Of a stretch of 64,000 nucleotides of DNA, positions 15,795 to 23,383 are shown one piece after another. Location of the stretch: the NCBI RefSeq assembly GCF_023093535.1, contig NZ_CP095757.1, positions 310,001 through 374,000 on the forward strand, read 5' to 3'. The notes beneath the pieces are model-generated. The model was given only the letters and a program-made list of their open reading frames with translations. It was not told where the DNA came from and searched no databases. The DNA is from Halovivax limisalsi. Its GTDB lineage: Archaea; Halobacteriota; Halobacteria; Halobacteriales; Natrialbaceae. Each line of letters begins with the position of its first letter. The stretch's first letter is position 1. The position numbers were made by a program, and so were the translations under genes.

Positions 15795-16871
15795 ATGGAC
15801 GAGCGCGTACGCGAGCACGCACGGATCATCGTCGATCACTCGACCGACGTCTCGGCGGGCGACGAAGTCATCCTCAGCGGGCATCCGCGGGCGTCGGACC
15901 TCGTCACCGAAGTGGCGAGGCTGTGCGGCGAACGGGGTGCGAATCTCGCGATCCGGATGAACGGCGATCGGGCCAGAAGCGCGTATCAACGGGCGATCGA
16001 CGCCGAGAACGTCTCGGAGTCGGCCGTCTCGCTGGCGTCGATCGAGGCGGCCGACGTGGTGATTCGGGTTCGGGCCGACGAGAACACGTTCGAGTCGAGC
16101 GACGTCGATCCGGCGATCAACGCGGCGTTCGCGCGGGCGAACGAAGCGGTTCAGGACGCGATGCTCGAGACGCGGTGGGTGGGCACGCAGTACCCCGCGC
16201 CGGGGAACGCCCAGGCCGCCGAGATGAGCACGGCGGCCTACGAGGACTTCGTCTGGGGTGCGGTTAACAAGGACTGGGACGACGTCCGCGAGTACCAGTC
16301 CCAGCTGGTCGAGATCCTCGACCCGGCCGACCAGGTCCACGTCGTCTCCGGCGACGAGACGGACGTCACGATGTCGATCGCGGGCAACCCGACGCAGAAC
16401 GATTTCGGGGAGAAGAACCTGCCCGGCGGCGAGGTGTTCACGGCGCCGATCGCCGACAGCGTCGAGGGGACGGTCCACTTCGACAAGCCGCTGATGGCCC
16501 AGGGCCGCGAGATTCGCGACGTCTCGCTCCGATTCGAGGACGGCGAGGTCGTCGAGTACTCCGCGGGGAAGAACGAGGCGGTGCTCGACTCCGTGCTGGA
16601 CACGGACCCCGGCGCGAAGCGCCTGGGCGAACTCGGCATCGGGATGAACCGCGATATCGACCAGTTCACCTACAACATGCTCTTCGACGAGAAGATGGGC
16701 GACACCGTCCACATGGCGCTCGGACGGGCCTACGACGACACCGTCGGCGACGAGAACGAGGGCAACGACAGCGTCGTCCACATGGACATGATCGTCGACA
16801 TGAGCGAGGACTCGTTCATCGAGGTCGACGGCGAGCGGATCCAGGAGGACGGGACGTTCGTCTTCGAGTAG
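15795..16871 (+). CDS. M29-family aminopeptidase
   Basis: A 358-residue metallo-aminopeptidase (thermophilic aminopeptidase/AmpS family), cytoplasmic, releasing N-terminal residues from peptides. Family blocks are present: NDFGEKNLPGGEVFTAPIAD, EGTVHFDKPL, GELGIGMNRDI, then MLFDEKMGDTVHMALGRAY and VVHMDMIVDM, which carry the Glu, His, Asp and Tyr residues that bind the two metals. Length is near the family norm (about 360-410). The ATG at 15795 follows an AT-rich patch (15730-15770, AAAAAGTAAAAG), probably the promoter. Confidence 0.9.
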   Translation: MDERVREHARIIVDHSTDVSAGDEVILSGHPRASDLVTEVARLCGERGANLAIRMNGDRARSAYQRAIDAENVSESAVSLASIEAADVVIRVRADENTFESSDVDPAINAAFARANEAVQDAMLETRWVGTQYPAPGNAQAAEMSTAAYEDFVWGAVNKDWDDVREYQSQLVEILDPADQVHVVSGDETDVTMSIAGNPTQNDFGEKNLPGGEVFTAPIADSVEGTVHFDKPLMAQGREIRDVSLRFEDGEVVEYSAGKNEAVLDSVLDTDPGAKRLGELGIGMNRDIDQFTYNMLFDEKMGDTVHMALGRAYDDTVGDENEGNDSVVHMDMIVDMSEDSFIEVDGERIQEDGTFVFE

Positions 16872-16879
16872 CGAGATTC

Positions 16880-17041
16880 GGAGCGCCGGAGGCGCGAGAA
16901 TCTCGGACGCGCGAACGGCGCAGCCGTGAGTAGCGCGGTTTGAGGCCGTCAGGCCGAAAACCGCGAAATAGCGAGCGGGAGGAACGACCCGCGAGCAGCG
17001 AAATTCGGAGCGAGAGCGCGGCGGGAACGAAGTGACCGCCT
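16880..17041. repeat. Run of GC-rich hairpins after the aminopeptidase gene
   Basis: Several inverted repeats follow each other: CGAGATTC/GAATCTCG, GCGGTTT-GAGGCC-gtca-GGCC-AAAACCGC and GGCGG/CCGCC. The interval 16872-17167 has no credible gene. Such hairpin strings are common behind haloarchaeal genes and may act in 3' end formation or stability. Confidence 0.45.
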
Positions 17042-17167
17042 CGGATAGGCGAACGGATGGTCGAACGCCGTCTGTGCCGAATCCGGTCCGGTGGCAGGCG
17101 GGAGTGGGCCGCCGCGACACTGGCCCAGGGGGAAAGACCTATCGGCGACCCAACCCACCTGTCTGGT

Positions 17168-17533
17168 ATGACCGACCTCGAGGTCGATTTCGGCGACGAC
17201 GGCCTGGTCCCCGCCGTCGCCCAGGACGCGGATTCCGGCGACGTGTTGATGCTGGCGTACGTCACGCCGGCGGCGCTCGACCGGACGCGGGAGACCGGAC
17301 TGGCACACTACTACTCGCGTAGCCGGGAGGAACTCTGGCAGAAAGGGGAATCGAGCGGGCACGTCCAGCGCGTCCGGGAGGTTCGCGTGGATTGCGACGC
17401 CGACACCCTGCTCTATCTGGTCGAGCAGGAGGGCGGCGCCTGCCACACCGGCCACCGGTCGTGTTTCTACCGGACGGTCGACGGCGAGCACGTCGGCGAG
17501 CGAGTCTTCGACCCGGAGACGGTCTACGAGTGA
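17168..17533 (+). CDS. hisI: Phosphoribosyl-AMP cyclohydrolase
   Basis: A 121-residue enzyme of histidine biosynthesis (third step, opening the adenine ring of PR-AMP). Signature stretches are [48 protein letters not shown] (Mg2+-binding acidic cluster) and [13 protein letters not shown] (zinc Cys residues). It is the single-domain form, without a HisE part. The start at 17168 gives the standard [13 protein letters not shown] beginning. It ends one base before the next gene at 17535, suggesting a shared transcript. No other his genes are in the window. Confidence 0.95.
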   Translation: MTDLEVDFGDDGLVPAVAQDADSGDVLMLAYVTPAALDRTRETGLAHYYSRSREELWQKGESSGHVQRVREVRVDCDADTLLYLVEQEGGACHTGHRSCFYRTVDGEHVGERVFDPETVYE

Positions 17534-17534
17534 T

Positions 17535-18746
17535 ATGACGGACAGTACCCGGGCGGGAACCCGTCACGGTGGCGGCGCGTCGGAGGCGGGGATCGGCTCC
17601 GACGGGGACGACGCGGCCCTCGCGGAACTCGAGGCCGCGATCGATCGCGTCGAGTCGGTCGAGTCGCGGATCGAGGCCCTCGGCGAAGACGAGGTCGAGC
17701 GGGGCGCCGACGCCTATCGACGGGCGCGGGACCTCCTCGAGCGCAACGACGAGCGCGCGGTCGGCACCGGTCGCGAGGCGTTCGCCGCCTACGTCCAGTT
17801 CGAGGCCCAATTCGACGACCTCGTCGAGGACCTAGATTCGGACCTCGCGGAGTACGAGGCGTTCGAGGCGGCCTACGAGGCCATCGACAAGCGCCGCCTC
17901 TACGACGAGGACTTCGAGCGGGCGAAGGCGGCGCTCGAACCGGCCGAGCGCTACGTCGACCTGCTCGACGAGCGCGAGGCCGCGGCGGCCGATCTGTACG
18001 AGGCGCGCACGGCGGCCAATCGGCGCCTCGGCGAGATCGCGGACGAACTCGACCGGCTCGATCGACTCGAGGAACTCGCCGCCGTCGACCTCGACGCGCC
18101 CGTCGACCGGATCCGCGAGCCGATCGAGGCGTACAACGACGCCGTGGAGGCGGCGTTTTCGGCGTTCCTCTCCTCGGTTTCGGCCCGCGAGGTCTTCGCC
18201 CTGCTCGAACGCAGTCGCCTCTATCCCCTCGTCGATTTCGACCGGCCGCCGGCCGACCTCCGCGCGTTCGTCGAGACGAACTCGGCGGGTGAATCGACCA
18301 TCCCGGAGCTCCTCGAGTACGCCGAGTACTCGCGCTCGAAGCTCGCCCACCACGTCGACGATCCGGACGAGCTCAAGCGCCAGGTCGCCACTCAGCAGAC
18401 CTACCTGCGTCGCCTCGACGCCGGGCCGCTGACGATCCCGTGGCCGCCGGCGCCGGCCGCCGAGCTTCGATACCAGGTCCGGGAACGCCGCCCGCTGGTC
18501 GGGCGGATCGACGACGCGGCCGTCGCGCCCGACGTCGACCTGCGCGAGTCGCTCCGGGGGCTGGCGCAACTGACGTACGACGACGCGTACGACCGCCTTC
18601 AGACGGCCGCGACCGCCCGCGAGGAGGTGAGCGATCGCGAACGCGAGCGGATCGAAGACGGTCGCGTCGAGGACGAGATCGACGCGCTCGAACGCGAGCG
18701 CGAGCGCCTGGAAGATGCGCTGGAGCGGACCGACGACCTGACGTGA
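17535..18746 (+). CDS. DUF7118-like coiled-coil protein
   Basis: A 403-residue acidic, almost entirely helical protein (Leu/Glu/Arg heptads over residues 30-230 and again at 350-400). Conserved-looking pieces are VFALLERSRLYPLVDFDRPP and EYAEYSRSKLAHHVDDPDEL. No membrane segment or catalytic motif is visible. Haloarchaeal relatives are annotated DUF7118. It sits immediately after hisI, an arrangement I believe is recurrent in this group, but function is unknown. The C-terminal end (EIDALERERERLEDALER) is a typical coiled coil. Confidence 0.75.
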   Translation: MTDSTRAGTRHGGGASEAGIGSDGDDAALAELEAAIDRVESVESRIEALGEDEVERGADAYRRARDLLERNDERAVGTGREAFAAYVQFEAQFDDLVEDLDSDLAEYEAFEAAYEAIDKRRLYDEDFERAKAALEPAERYVDLLDEREAAAADLYEARTAANRRLGEIADELDRLDRLEELAAVDLDAPVDRIREPIEAYNDAVEAAFSAFLSSVSAREVFALLERSRLYPLVDFDRPPADLRAFVETNSAGESTIPELLEYAEYSRSKLAHHVDDPDELKRQVATQQTYLRRLDAGPLTIPWPPAPAAELRYQVRERRPLVGRIDDAAVAPDVDLRESLRGLAQLTYDDAYDRLQTAATAREEVSDRERERIEDGRVEDEIDALERERERLEDALERTDDLT

Positions 18747-18809
18747 GTTCGCGCGTCCCTGGCGGTTCGAGCCCGAACGTTTGTACCTGCAGCCGCCCTG
18801 CGACAACCC

Positions 18810-19229
18810 ATGACCCGGCAACTCCTCGTCCCGATGGACGACTCGGATCGCGCCCGAGCCGCCCTCGAACACGCGCTCGCGGTCCACCCGGATAGCGAGA
18901 TCACCGTCCTGCACGTCGTCGACCCGCTCGGTGCGGCTTACGGCGGTGACGAGTCGCCGGCGGTTATCGACGGCGAACCCGACTTCTTCGCGGACGTGCG
19001 CGACCTCGCGGCCGAACACGACGGCGCGGTCGAGACGGTCGTCCGCGAGGGAACGGCCGCCGAAACGATCCTCGAGTACGTCTCGGAGGCGAGCGTCGAC
19101 GCCGTTGTGATGGGAAGCGAGGGACGATCGGGCGTCTCGCGGGTGCTCCTCGGGAGCGTCGCCGAAGCCGTGACGCGACAGTCGTCGGTGCCCGTGACGA
19201 TCGTGCCCGGCGGCGATCGAACGGAGTGA
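18810..19229 (+). CDS. Universal stress protein (UspA family)
   Basis: A 139-residue UspA-fold protein. It starts TRQLLVPMDDSDRARAALEH and has the ATP-binding G-x2-G-x9-G-S signature in VVMGSEGRSGVSRVLLGSVAE near the C-terminus, followed by SVPVTIVPGG. It probably forms dimers and responds to stress or ATP status. It stands alone between the DUF7118 gene and a convergent toxin gene. Confidence 0.93.
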   Translation: MTRQLLVPMDDSDRARAALEHALAVHPDSEITVLHVVDPLGAAYGGDESPAVIDGEPDFFADVRDLAAEHDGAVETVVREGTAAETILEYVSEASVDAVVMGSEGRSGVSRVLLGSVAEAVTRQSSVPVTIVPGGDRTE

Positions 19230-19273
19230 GCATCGGGGAGCGGGATTCGTGTTCGCGAGGGTAGCCGGCGGCG

Positions 19274-19669
19274 TCAGTACGATTCGACGGCGAGCCCGTC
19301 GACCCGCTCGAAGTCCCCGTCGTTCGTGACGACAGCTTCCTCGTGGACGAGCCCGGTCGCCGCCACGATCGCGTCCCCCGGTCCGAGGTCGGGTTTCGAG
19401 TCGCTCGCCAGGTGGTCACCCTCGAGCCTCCCGGCCCGGCGGGCGATGCGCTCGTCGATCGAAACGACTGGCTTGTTGGTCACGAGCGCGTCGTACGCGC
19501 GGGCGTTCTCCGCCGGCGTGACCCCTGCTCCAACCCCGACGTAGAGTTCTTCGATGACGGTGGTCGGAACGCGCGTCGGAACACCGGCCGCTTCGAGTTC
19601 TGCGCCGAGTTCGAGCGCGGCCTCGTCGTCGGCCCGGAGCGAGATGAGAAAGTCGGTATCGAGAATCAT
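19274..19669 (-). CDS. vapC: VapC-type PIN toxin
   Basis: A 131-residue PIN nuclease with active-site acids in MILDTDFLISL, VIEELYVGVG, DLGPGDAIVAATGLV and VVTNDGDFERVDGL. VapC toxins cut RNA, often tRNA or rRNA. Its start overlaps the VapB stop (ATGA). The gene is convergent to the UspA gene. Confidence 0.9.
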   Translation of the reverse strand: MILDTDFLISLRADDEAALELGAELEAAGVPTRVPTTVIEELYVGVGAGVTPAENARAYDALVTNKPVVSIDERIARRAGRLEGDHLASDSKPDLGPGDAIVAATGLVHEEAVVTNDGDFERVDGLAVESY

Positions 19670-19911
19670 TCGTCGTCCGCGTCCATCCGCTCGAGAAGTT
19701 CGCGGTGATCTGCGACGCCGGTCTCGTCGGAACGCTCGAGCAGGGCCCGGTGGTCCGCCGCCTCCTCGTCGGTGTAGCCACCCGCGAAGTCGAGCAGCGA
19801 ATACTCCGTCGTTAGTCGATCGATCGCCGCCGAAAACGTCTCGTCTTCCCGCTTTTTCGCTTTGATGCGCTCGTAGACGTCCTCCTCGAGCCGAACGGAC
19901 TTCGTGGCCAT
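19666..19911 (-). CDS. vapB: VapB-type antitoxin
   Basis: An 81-residue partner whose N-terminus (MATKSVRLEEDVYERIKAKK) is a ribbon-helix-helix DNA-binding segment of the haloarchaeal VapB group (Pfam VAPB_antitox-like). The C-terminal half contains a tandem repeat (EEAADHRALLERSDE and GVADHRELLERMDA) that would wrap the toxin. The ATG at 19911 was chosen because the longer upstream frame is unlike protein. A perfect palindrome ends three bases upstream of the start, fitting autorepression. Confidence 0.9.
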   Translation of the reverse strand: MATKSVRLEEDVYERIKAKKREDETFSAAIDRLTTEYSLLDFAGGYTDEEAADHRALLERSDETGVADHRELLERMDADDE

Positions 19912-19913
19912 GT

Positions 19914-19928
19914 GTATACGTCGTATAC
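19914..19928. promoter_or_regulatory. VapBC operator palindrome
   Basis: GTATACG-T-CGTATAC is a perfect 15-bp dyad starting 3 nt upstream of the vapB ATG. Ribbon-helix-helix antitoxins bind such dyads at their own promoter. Confidence 0.65.
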
Positions 19929-20134
19929 GCGAGTCAGTCAATCTTTCGCTGATCGGTCCGTCGTAGCTGAAACTCGAGGGAACGGGCCGAACAGGCGCAG
20001 GTTCGATGTCCAAGGTATGAGGGGTGAACGAGTGCGGTTCTGTTTGCACAATCCCGTATTTGATATCCAAACTGAGGCCCGTCTTGGGCAGCATTTGGAT
20101 GTCTATTTTTGGTGTTAGTTTTTCGTCTCACCAG

Positions 20135-20144
20135 TATATATAAT
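20135..20144 (+). promoter_or_regulatory. TATA box of the second RNA/zinc-ribbon cassette
   Basis: TATATATAAT is centred about 30 nt before the first base of the RNA P1 helix at 20169, matching the spacing in the first cassette. Confidence 0.7.
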
Positions 20145-20168
20145 ACGGTACGAGTCAATATCCCGACT

Positions 20169-20309
20169 GGAAGCCACGGACCCAGAGAGGGGCAGAAATG
20201 CCCCGGGTGGTAGGGCACCCGAGACGTGGCTTCCGAAAACCAAGGGCGGTTTTCAGTAGCCATGTTACGCAACACCCCACTGAGACAAAAAGGTCTCGCA
20301 CGCCTGCGG
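20169..20309 (+). ncRNA. Structured leader RNA, copy B
   Basis: The same fold as 9697-9847. P1 is GGAAGCCACG (20169-20178) with CGTGGCTTCC (20225-20234); P2 is GGGGCA (20189-20194) with TGCCCC (20199-20204); P3 is GGGTG with CACCC (20205-20209, 20216-20220); P4 is GAAAACC (20235-20241) with GGTTTTC (20248-20254); P5 is GAGAC with GTCTC (20282-20286, 20293-20297). Loops differ from copy A while helices are kept. AAGGGCGG (20242-20249), a weak Shine-Dalgarno, lies in the P4 loop 12 nt before the leader ORF ATG. The last 28 bases are identical to copy A. Confidence 0.8.
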
Positions 20310-20414
20310 CACCGGGAGCCGAATCGCTATCCAACGTCGACTTTTGGTTTCGAGGATGGAGGACCGAAGGCCACCGACTGGTCCGCGTCGTCAGACCGGA
20401 GGAACCTCGGATGA
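20262..20414 (+). CDS. Leader ORF upstream of zinc-ribbon gene, copy B
   Basis: A 50-residue frame starting MLRNTPLRQKGLARLR, equivalent to MIANTLPRQKGLARLR in copy A. The stop overlaps the zinc-ribbon start (ATGA), so coupled translation is likely if it is translated. An in-frame ATG at 20226 lies inside the P1 helix and is a less likely start. The peptide after residue 16 does not resemble copy A. Confidence 0.5.
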   Translation: MLRNTPLRQKGLARLRHREPNRYPTSTFGFEDGGPKATDWSASSDRRNLG

Positions 20415-20647
20415 AATCCGTCGAGCAATCGCACGGCGAAGTGATCGAGTCGCAGGCCGACCGGGAGTGTTATCGGTGCGATCGGAACGAAGAACCATCG
20501 CACCTGTTCGAGATCACTGTCGAGCCATCGGCCGCGATCTCTGGGCGGTATCGGGAGTCGGTTCGATACTGTTGTGTCGACTGCGCCGCCGGAATGAATC
20601 TCTCGGAGTTTTCGGAGGGGTGGAAAGGACGCGGCGAGCAGCGGTAG
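20411..20647 (+). CDS. Small zinc-ribbon protein, paralogue B
   Basis: A 78-residue protein with C20xxC23 and C55xxC58, plus RYRESVRYCCVDC and a LSEFSEGW tail. Spacing between the Cys pairs is the same 32 residues as in the protein at 9934-10197. Both follow a structured RNA and an overlapping leader ORF. It has an extra Cys at 54. Function unknown; a zinc-dependent adaptor or regulator is plausible, and the leader RNA may set its expression. Confidence 0.82.
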   Translation: MKSVEQSHGEVIESQADRECYRCDRNEEPSHLFEITVEPSAAISGRYRESVRYCCVDCAAGMNLSEFSEGWKGRGEQR

Positions 20648-20781
20648 TACAATCCCCGCTTCGAACCAGGAGCGTCGAAAAGTCGATTTGCGAATCGGCG
20701 ACCGCTGCTTCCACGAAGCCGATCCCTCTTGTCGGTCAGACCATACAACTCGTAACTCTTGAAGGTACTGCTGGCCGACAT

Positions 20782-21285
20782 TCACACTTCGAGAAAGACG
20801 CCGAACTCACGCGCGGGCGACCGAAAACCGGCCTCGTCGATCCATCGTTTGCGGAACGTGTCTGCCTCGTCCGCAGAAATTTGTCCGTCTTCGACGATCC
20901 GCGCGAGGAGCCCGATCGATCCGGTAACTGTCACGCCGCGCTGTTTCGCGGTGGCACGCGCGTCGCCATCGTCGGTGACGAGCGTTCCGTCGACCGCTTC
21001 CACCACGGCCAGCGCCTGCACCTCACCGGGATCCAGCGTTTTCAGCAGCTCCGTCTCCGATCGTTCCGCAGCCGACGACGGTGTGGAGACTGGAATATCC
21101 GCCTCGAGTACCGTTACCGCTCGCTCGATGTACGGATGGGTTTCGACGCCGCGCTCCAGTTCGTCACGGACGGCATCCACGGTTGCGAGCCGGGGGAGGG
21201 TGAGGAGCAGTCCGACGCGGTCCACGTGTGCAAAGTTGGACAACACAGAGGTGTCGAGAACTGTCGCGCGGTGGGGCGGTTCCAT
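20782..21285 (-). CDS. PIN-like toxin (DUF3368 type)
   Basis: A 167-residue PIN-fold protein with ATVLDTSVLSNFAHVDRVGL at the N-terminus, TLDPGEVQALAVVEA in the centre and GTLVTDDGDARATAKQRGV as the distal acidic motif. This layout fits DUF3368 toxins, which pair with UPF0175 antitoxins. The start overlaps the antitoxin stop by one base (TGATG). A C-terminal helical extension (SADEADTFRKRWIDEAGF) is present. It is probably a nuclease acting on RNA. Confidence 0.83.
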   Translation of the reverse strand: MEPPHRATVLDTSVLSNFAHVDRVGLLLTLPRLATVDAVRDELERGVETHPYIERAVTVLEADIPVSTPSSAAERSETELLKTLDPGEVQALAVVEAVDGTLVTDDGDARATAKQRGVTVTGSIGLLARIVEDGQISADEADTFRKRWIDEAGFRSPAREFGVFLEV

Positions 21286-21611
21286 CAGTCCAGATTGCGA
21301 GCGGCGTCGATCTCCTCTCGCGCCGCGGCCACGTCCTCGGGGCCGACGCGAAGCTCGACGCCCTCCTCTCGCAACACGTCGCGCATCTCGAACCGGTTCA
21401 CGCCGGCGAGGCGGGCGGCGGTCCCTAAGGTGATCTCCCCGTCGCTGTACAGCGACACCGCGGCGGCGATCCGGGCCTCCTGATTCGCCTCGAAGTACTC
21501 GCGGAGGACGTGCCGAATCGCGTCGCTCTTGTTCTCGAAGATTCCCGCTCGGACGGCACCCTCCATGAGGTCGGTCAGGTCCTCGGGGATGGTAGCGGTG
21601 GTTCGGGACAT
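21285..21611 (-). CDS. UPF0175-family antitoxin
   Basis: A 108-residue protein. Residues about 1-40 (RTTATIPEDLTDLMEGAVRA, then NKSDAIRHVLREYFE) form a ribbon-helix-helix-like unit, and the middle (GEITLGTAARLAGVNRFEMR) is the UPF0175 helix-turn-helix. A 15-bp palindrome with the TATA box lies 22 nt upstream, fitting autoregulation together with the toxin encoded next. Confidence 0.85.
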   Translation of the reverse strand: MSRTTATIPEDLTDLMEGAVRAGIFENKSDAIRHVLREYFEANQEARIAAAVSLYSDGEITLGTAARLAGVNRFEMRDVLREEGVELRVGPEDVAAAREEIDAARNLD

Positions 21612-21632
21612 CGTTACACTCCCTGGGTGGCG

Positions 21633-21647
21633 TTCATATAATATGAA
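21633..21647. promoter_or_regulatory. Palindromic promoter/operator of the UPF0175-PIN operon
   Basis: TTCATAT-A-ATATGAA is a perfect 15-bp dyad that includes the likely TATA box, 22-36 nt upstream of the antitoxin ATG at 21611. Binding here would block TBP directly. Confidence 0.6.
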
Positions 21648-21774
21648 TTAGGGCACGGTGGCGCAGTAACGCACCTCTTCACACCGCCGTCCACACGGAC
21701 GAAGCGGTAGTTCCAGCACCGGTGACCGGCGCCTGCAACAAGACATACCCACCGCCCGCCACAACGACGCGCCA

Positions 21775-22731
21775 ATGACCGACGAGCCAGCATCCGGGGC
21801 CCCGCCGACGGTCCTGATCACGGGTGCGACGGCCGGGATCGGTGCGAACGCCGCGAAACGCCTCGCGGCTCGCGGCTGGGACGTCCTCGTCCACGGGAGA
21901 AATCGCGAGCGCGGCGAGGATCTCGTCGGGGACATCCGAGACGCGGGGAACGAGGCCGCCTTCATCCGCGCCGACTTCGCCGATCCCGCGGGCGTTCGCG
22001 CCCTGGCCGACGCGGTCCGCGACCGGGTCGACGAACTCGACGCGCTCGTCCTGAACGCGGCCCTCAGCCGGTCCGAGTGTGCCGAGGGCTGGGGCGGCGT
22101 CGAGCTGACCTTCGCCGTCAATCAGCTCGCGCCGTACCTCCTCGCTCACGAACTGCTGGATCGCGTCCGGGCCGCGCCCCACGGTCGGATCGTCGTCACC
22201 GCCTCGGCGATCCACGCCCGGGGTGACCTGCAGATCGCCGAACGGGCGAGCGACGGCGGCCCGTCGAACGGTGAGCGAGCCGACGGGCTGGCGGCCGATG
22301 GCGAGGCCGCCCCGCGGCTCGACACCGCGCAGTTGACCTGCACCGACGACTACGAGGCCTTCGACGCCTACGCCCGCTCCAAACTCGCGAACTGCTGTTT
22401 CGCGGTCGAACTCGCCGAGCGCGTCCCGGAGATACCGGTCAACGCGTTCCACCCGGGGTTCGTTCCCGGCAGCGGCCTCTACCGCGACGTGGGGTTTCCC
22501 CTCGGCACGATCGTCACCCTCGCGAACTGGCTGCCGTTCGTCGGGACGAGCGTGGCCGACGGCGCGACGCCCATCGTCACCCTCGTCGACGACGCCGGCG
22601 ACGTCACGGGCGCGTACTTCGACGGGACCGAACGGGCCGAACCCGATTCGCGCGTTCGCGATCCGACGTACCGGCTCGCCCTCTGGAACACCTGCGCCGA
22701 CCTCGTCGACGTCTCGCCGGAGTGGGTTTGA
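21775..22731 (+). CDS. SDR-family oxidoreductase (retinol dehydrogenase-like)
   Basis: A 318-residue short-chain dehydrogenase. The nucleotide-binding motif TGATAGIGANAAKRLAARGW lies at about residues 18-37, followed by LNAALSRSE in place of NNAG, catalytic Ser in IVVTASAIHA, and YARSKLANCCFAVELAERV with the Tyr-x3-Lys pair. An insertion of about 25 residues before the Tyr carries an acidic loop. The C-terminal part (AFHPGFVPGSGLYRD) resembles the WWOX/retinol dehydrogenase group acting on lipophilic carbonyls. It is a single gene; the ATG at 21775 follows an AT-poor spacer. Confidence 0.88.
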   Translation: MTDEPASGAPPTVLITGATAGIGANAAKRLAARGWDVLVHGRNRERGEDLVGDIRDAGNEAAFIRADFADPAGVRALADAVRDRVDELDALVLNAALSRSECAEGWGGVELTFAVNQLAPYLLAHELLDRVRAAPHGRIVVTASAIHARGDLQIAERASDGGPSNGERADGLAADGEAAPRLDTAQLTCTDDYEAFDAYARSKLANCCFAVELAERVPEIPVNAFHPGFVPGSGLYRDVGFPLGTIVTLANWLPFVGTSVADGATPIVTLVDDAGDVTGAYFDGTERAEPDSRVRDPTYRLALWNTCADLVDVSPEWV

Positions 22732-22831
22732 GTACCCGCGCCAACTCGCCCACGTCCCACGCCCGCCGATCGAGACGCCGACCCGGCCCAAACCGCCGGG
22801 TCTATGCCGGCGTAGCGGCCACGACAGGGCA

Positions 22832-23341
22832 ATGGACGACCGGGTGGGGACGACGGTGCACACGAGCCTCCTGCTGTCGACGACGGCGGTGCTCGCGTGG
22901 CTCTCCGGACTTCCGATGCTCTTTCCGAGTCTCGGGCCGTCGGCGTTCGTCCTCGCGCTCTTCCAGCGGGGCGACGCGGCGAGTCCGCGGCGGGTGATCG
23001 GCGGGCACGTCATCGGGGTCGTCGCCGGATTGATCGCCTACACCCTCCTGTCGGGCGGCGTCGACATGACGAGCACGCCGGCGCCAGGATCGATCGCGGG
23101 GCTTCGCCTGGGCGCAAGCGCCGTCGTGGCGACGACGCTCACCGCGGGCGGGATGCTCGCGACGGACACCCGGCACCCGCCCGCCTGCGCGACCACGCTC
23201 ATCGTCGCGCTCGGCCTGCTCTCGACGCCAGTCGAGGGGGCCGTCATCGTCGCGGCGGTGATCGTCCTCGTGCTCGCCCACCACCTCCTGCTCGCGACCG
23301 AGCGCCTCGGCGAGGTGTACGGCCCGTCGTGGCTCGGCTGA
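22832..23341 (+). CDS. HPP-family membrane protein
   Basis: A 169-residue protein with four or five hydrophobic helices and the HPP signature in DTRHPPACATTLIVALGLL, preceded by LPMLFPSLGPSAFVLALFQ and SPRRVIGGHVIGVVAGLIAY. HPP proteins are integral membrane proteins, some linked to nitrite transport. The soluble CBS extension seen in other members is missing. Confidence 0.88.
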   Translation: MDDRVGTTVHTSLLLSTTAVLAWLSGLPMLFPSLGPSAFVLALFQRGDAASPRRVIGGHVIGVVAGLIAYTLLSGGVDMTSTPAPGSIAGLRLGASAVVATTLTAGGMLATDTRHPPACATTLIVALGLLSTPVEGAVIVAAVIVLVLAHHLLLATERLGEVYGPSWLG

Positions 23342-23383
23342 ACGGCCCGGACTGCACGCGCGACCCGTCGCCTCTCCTCACCG

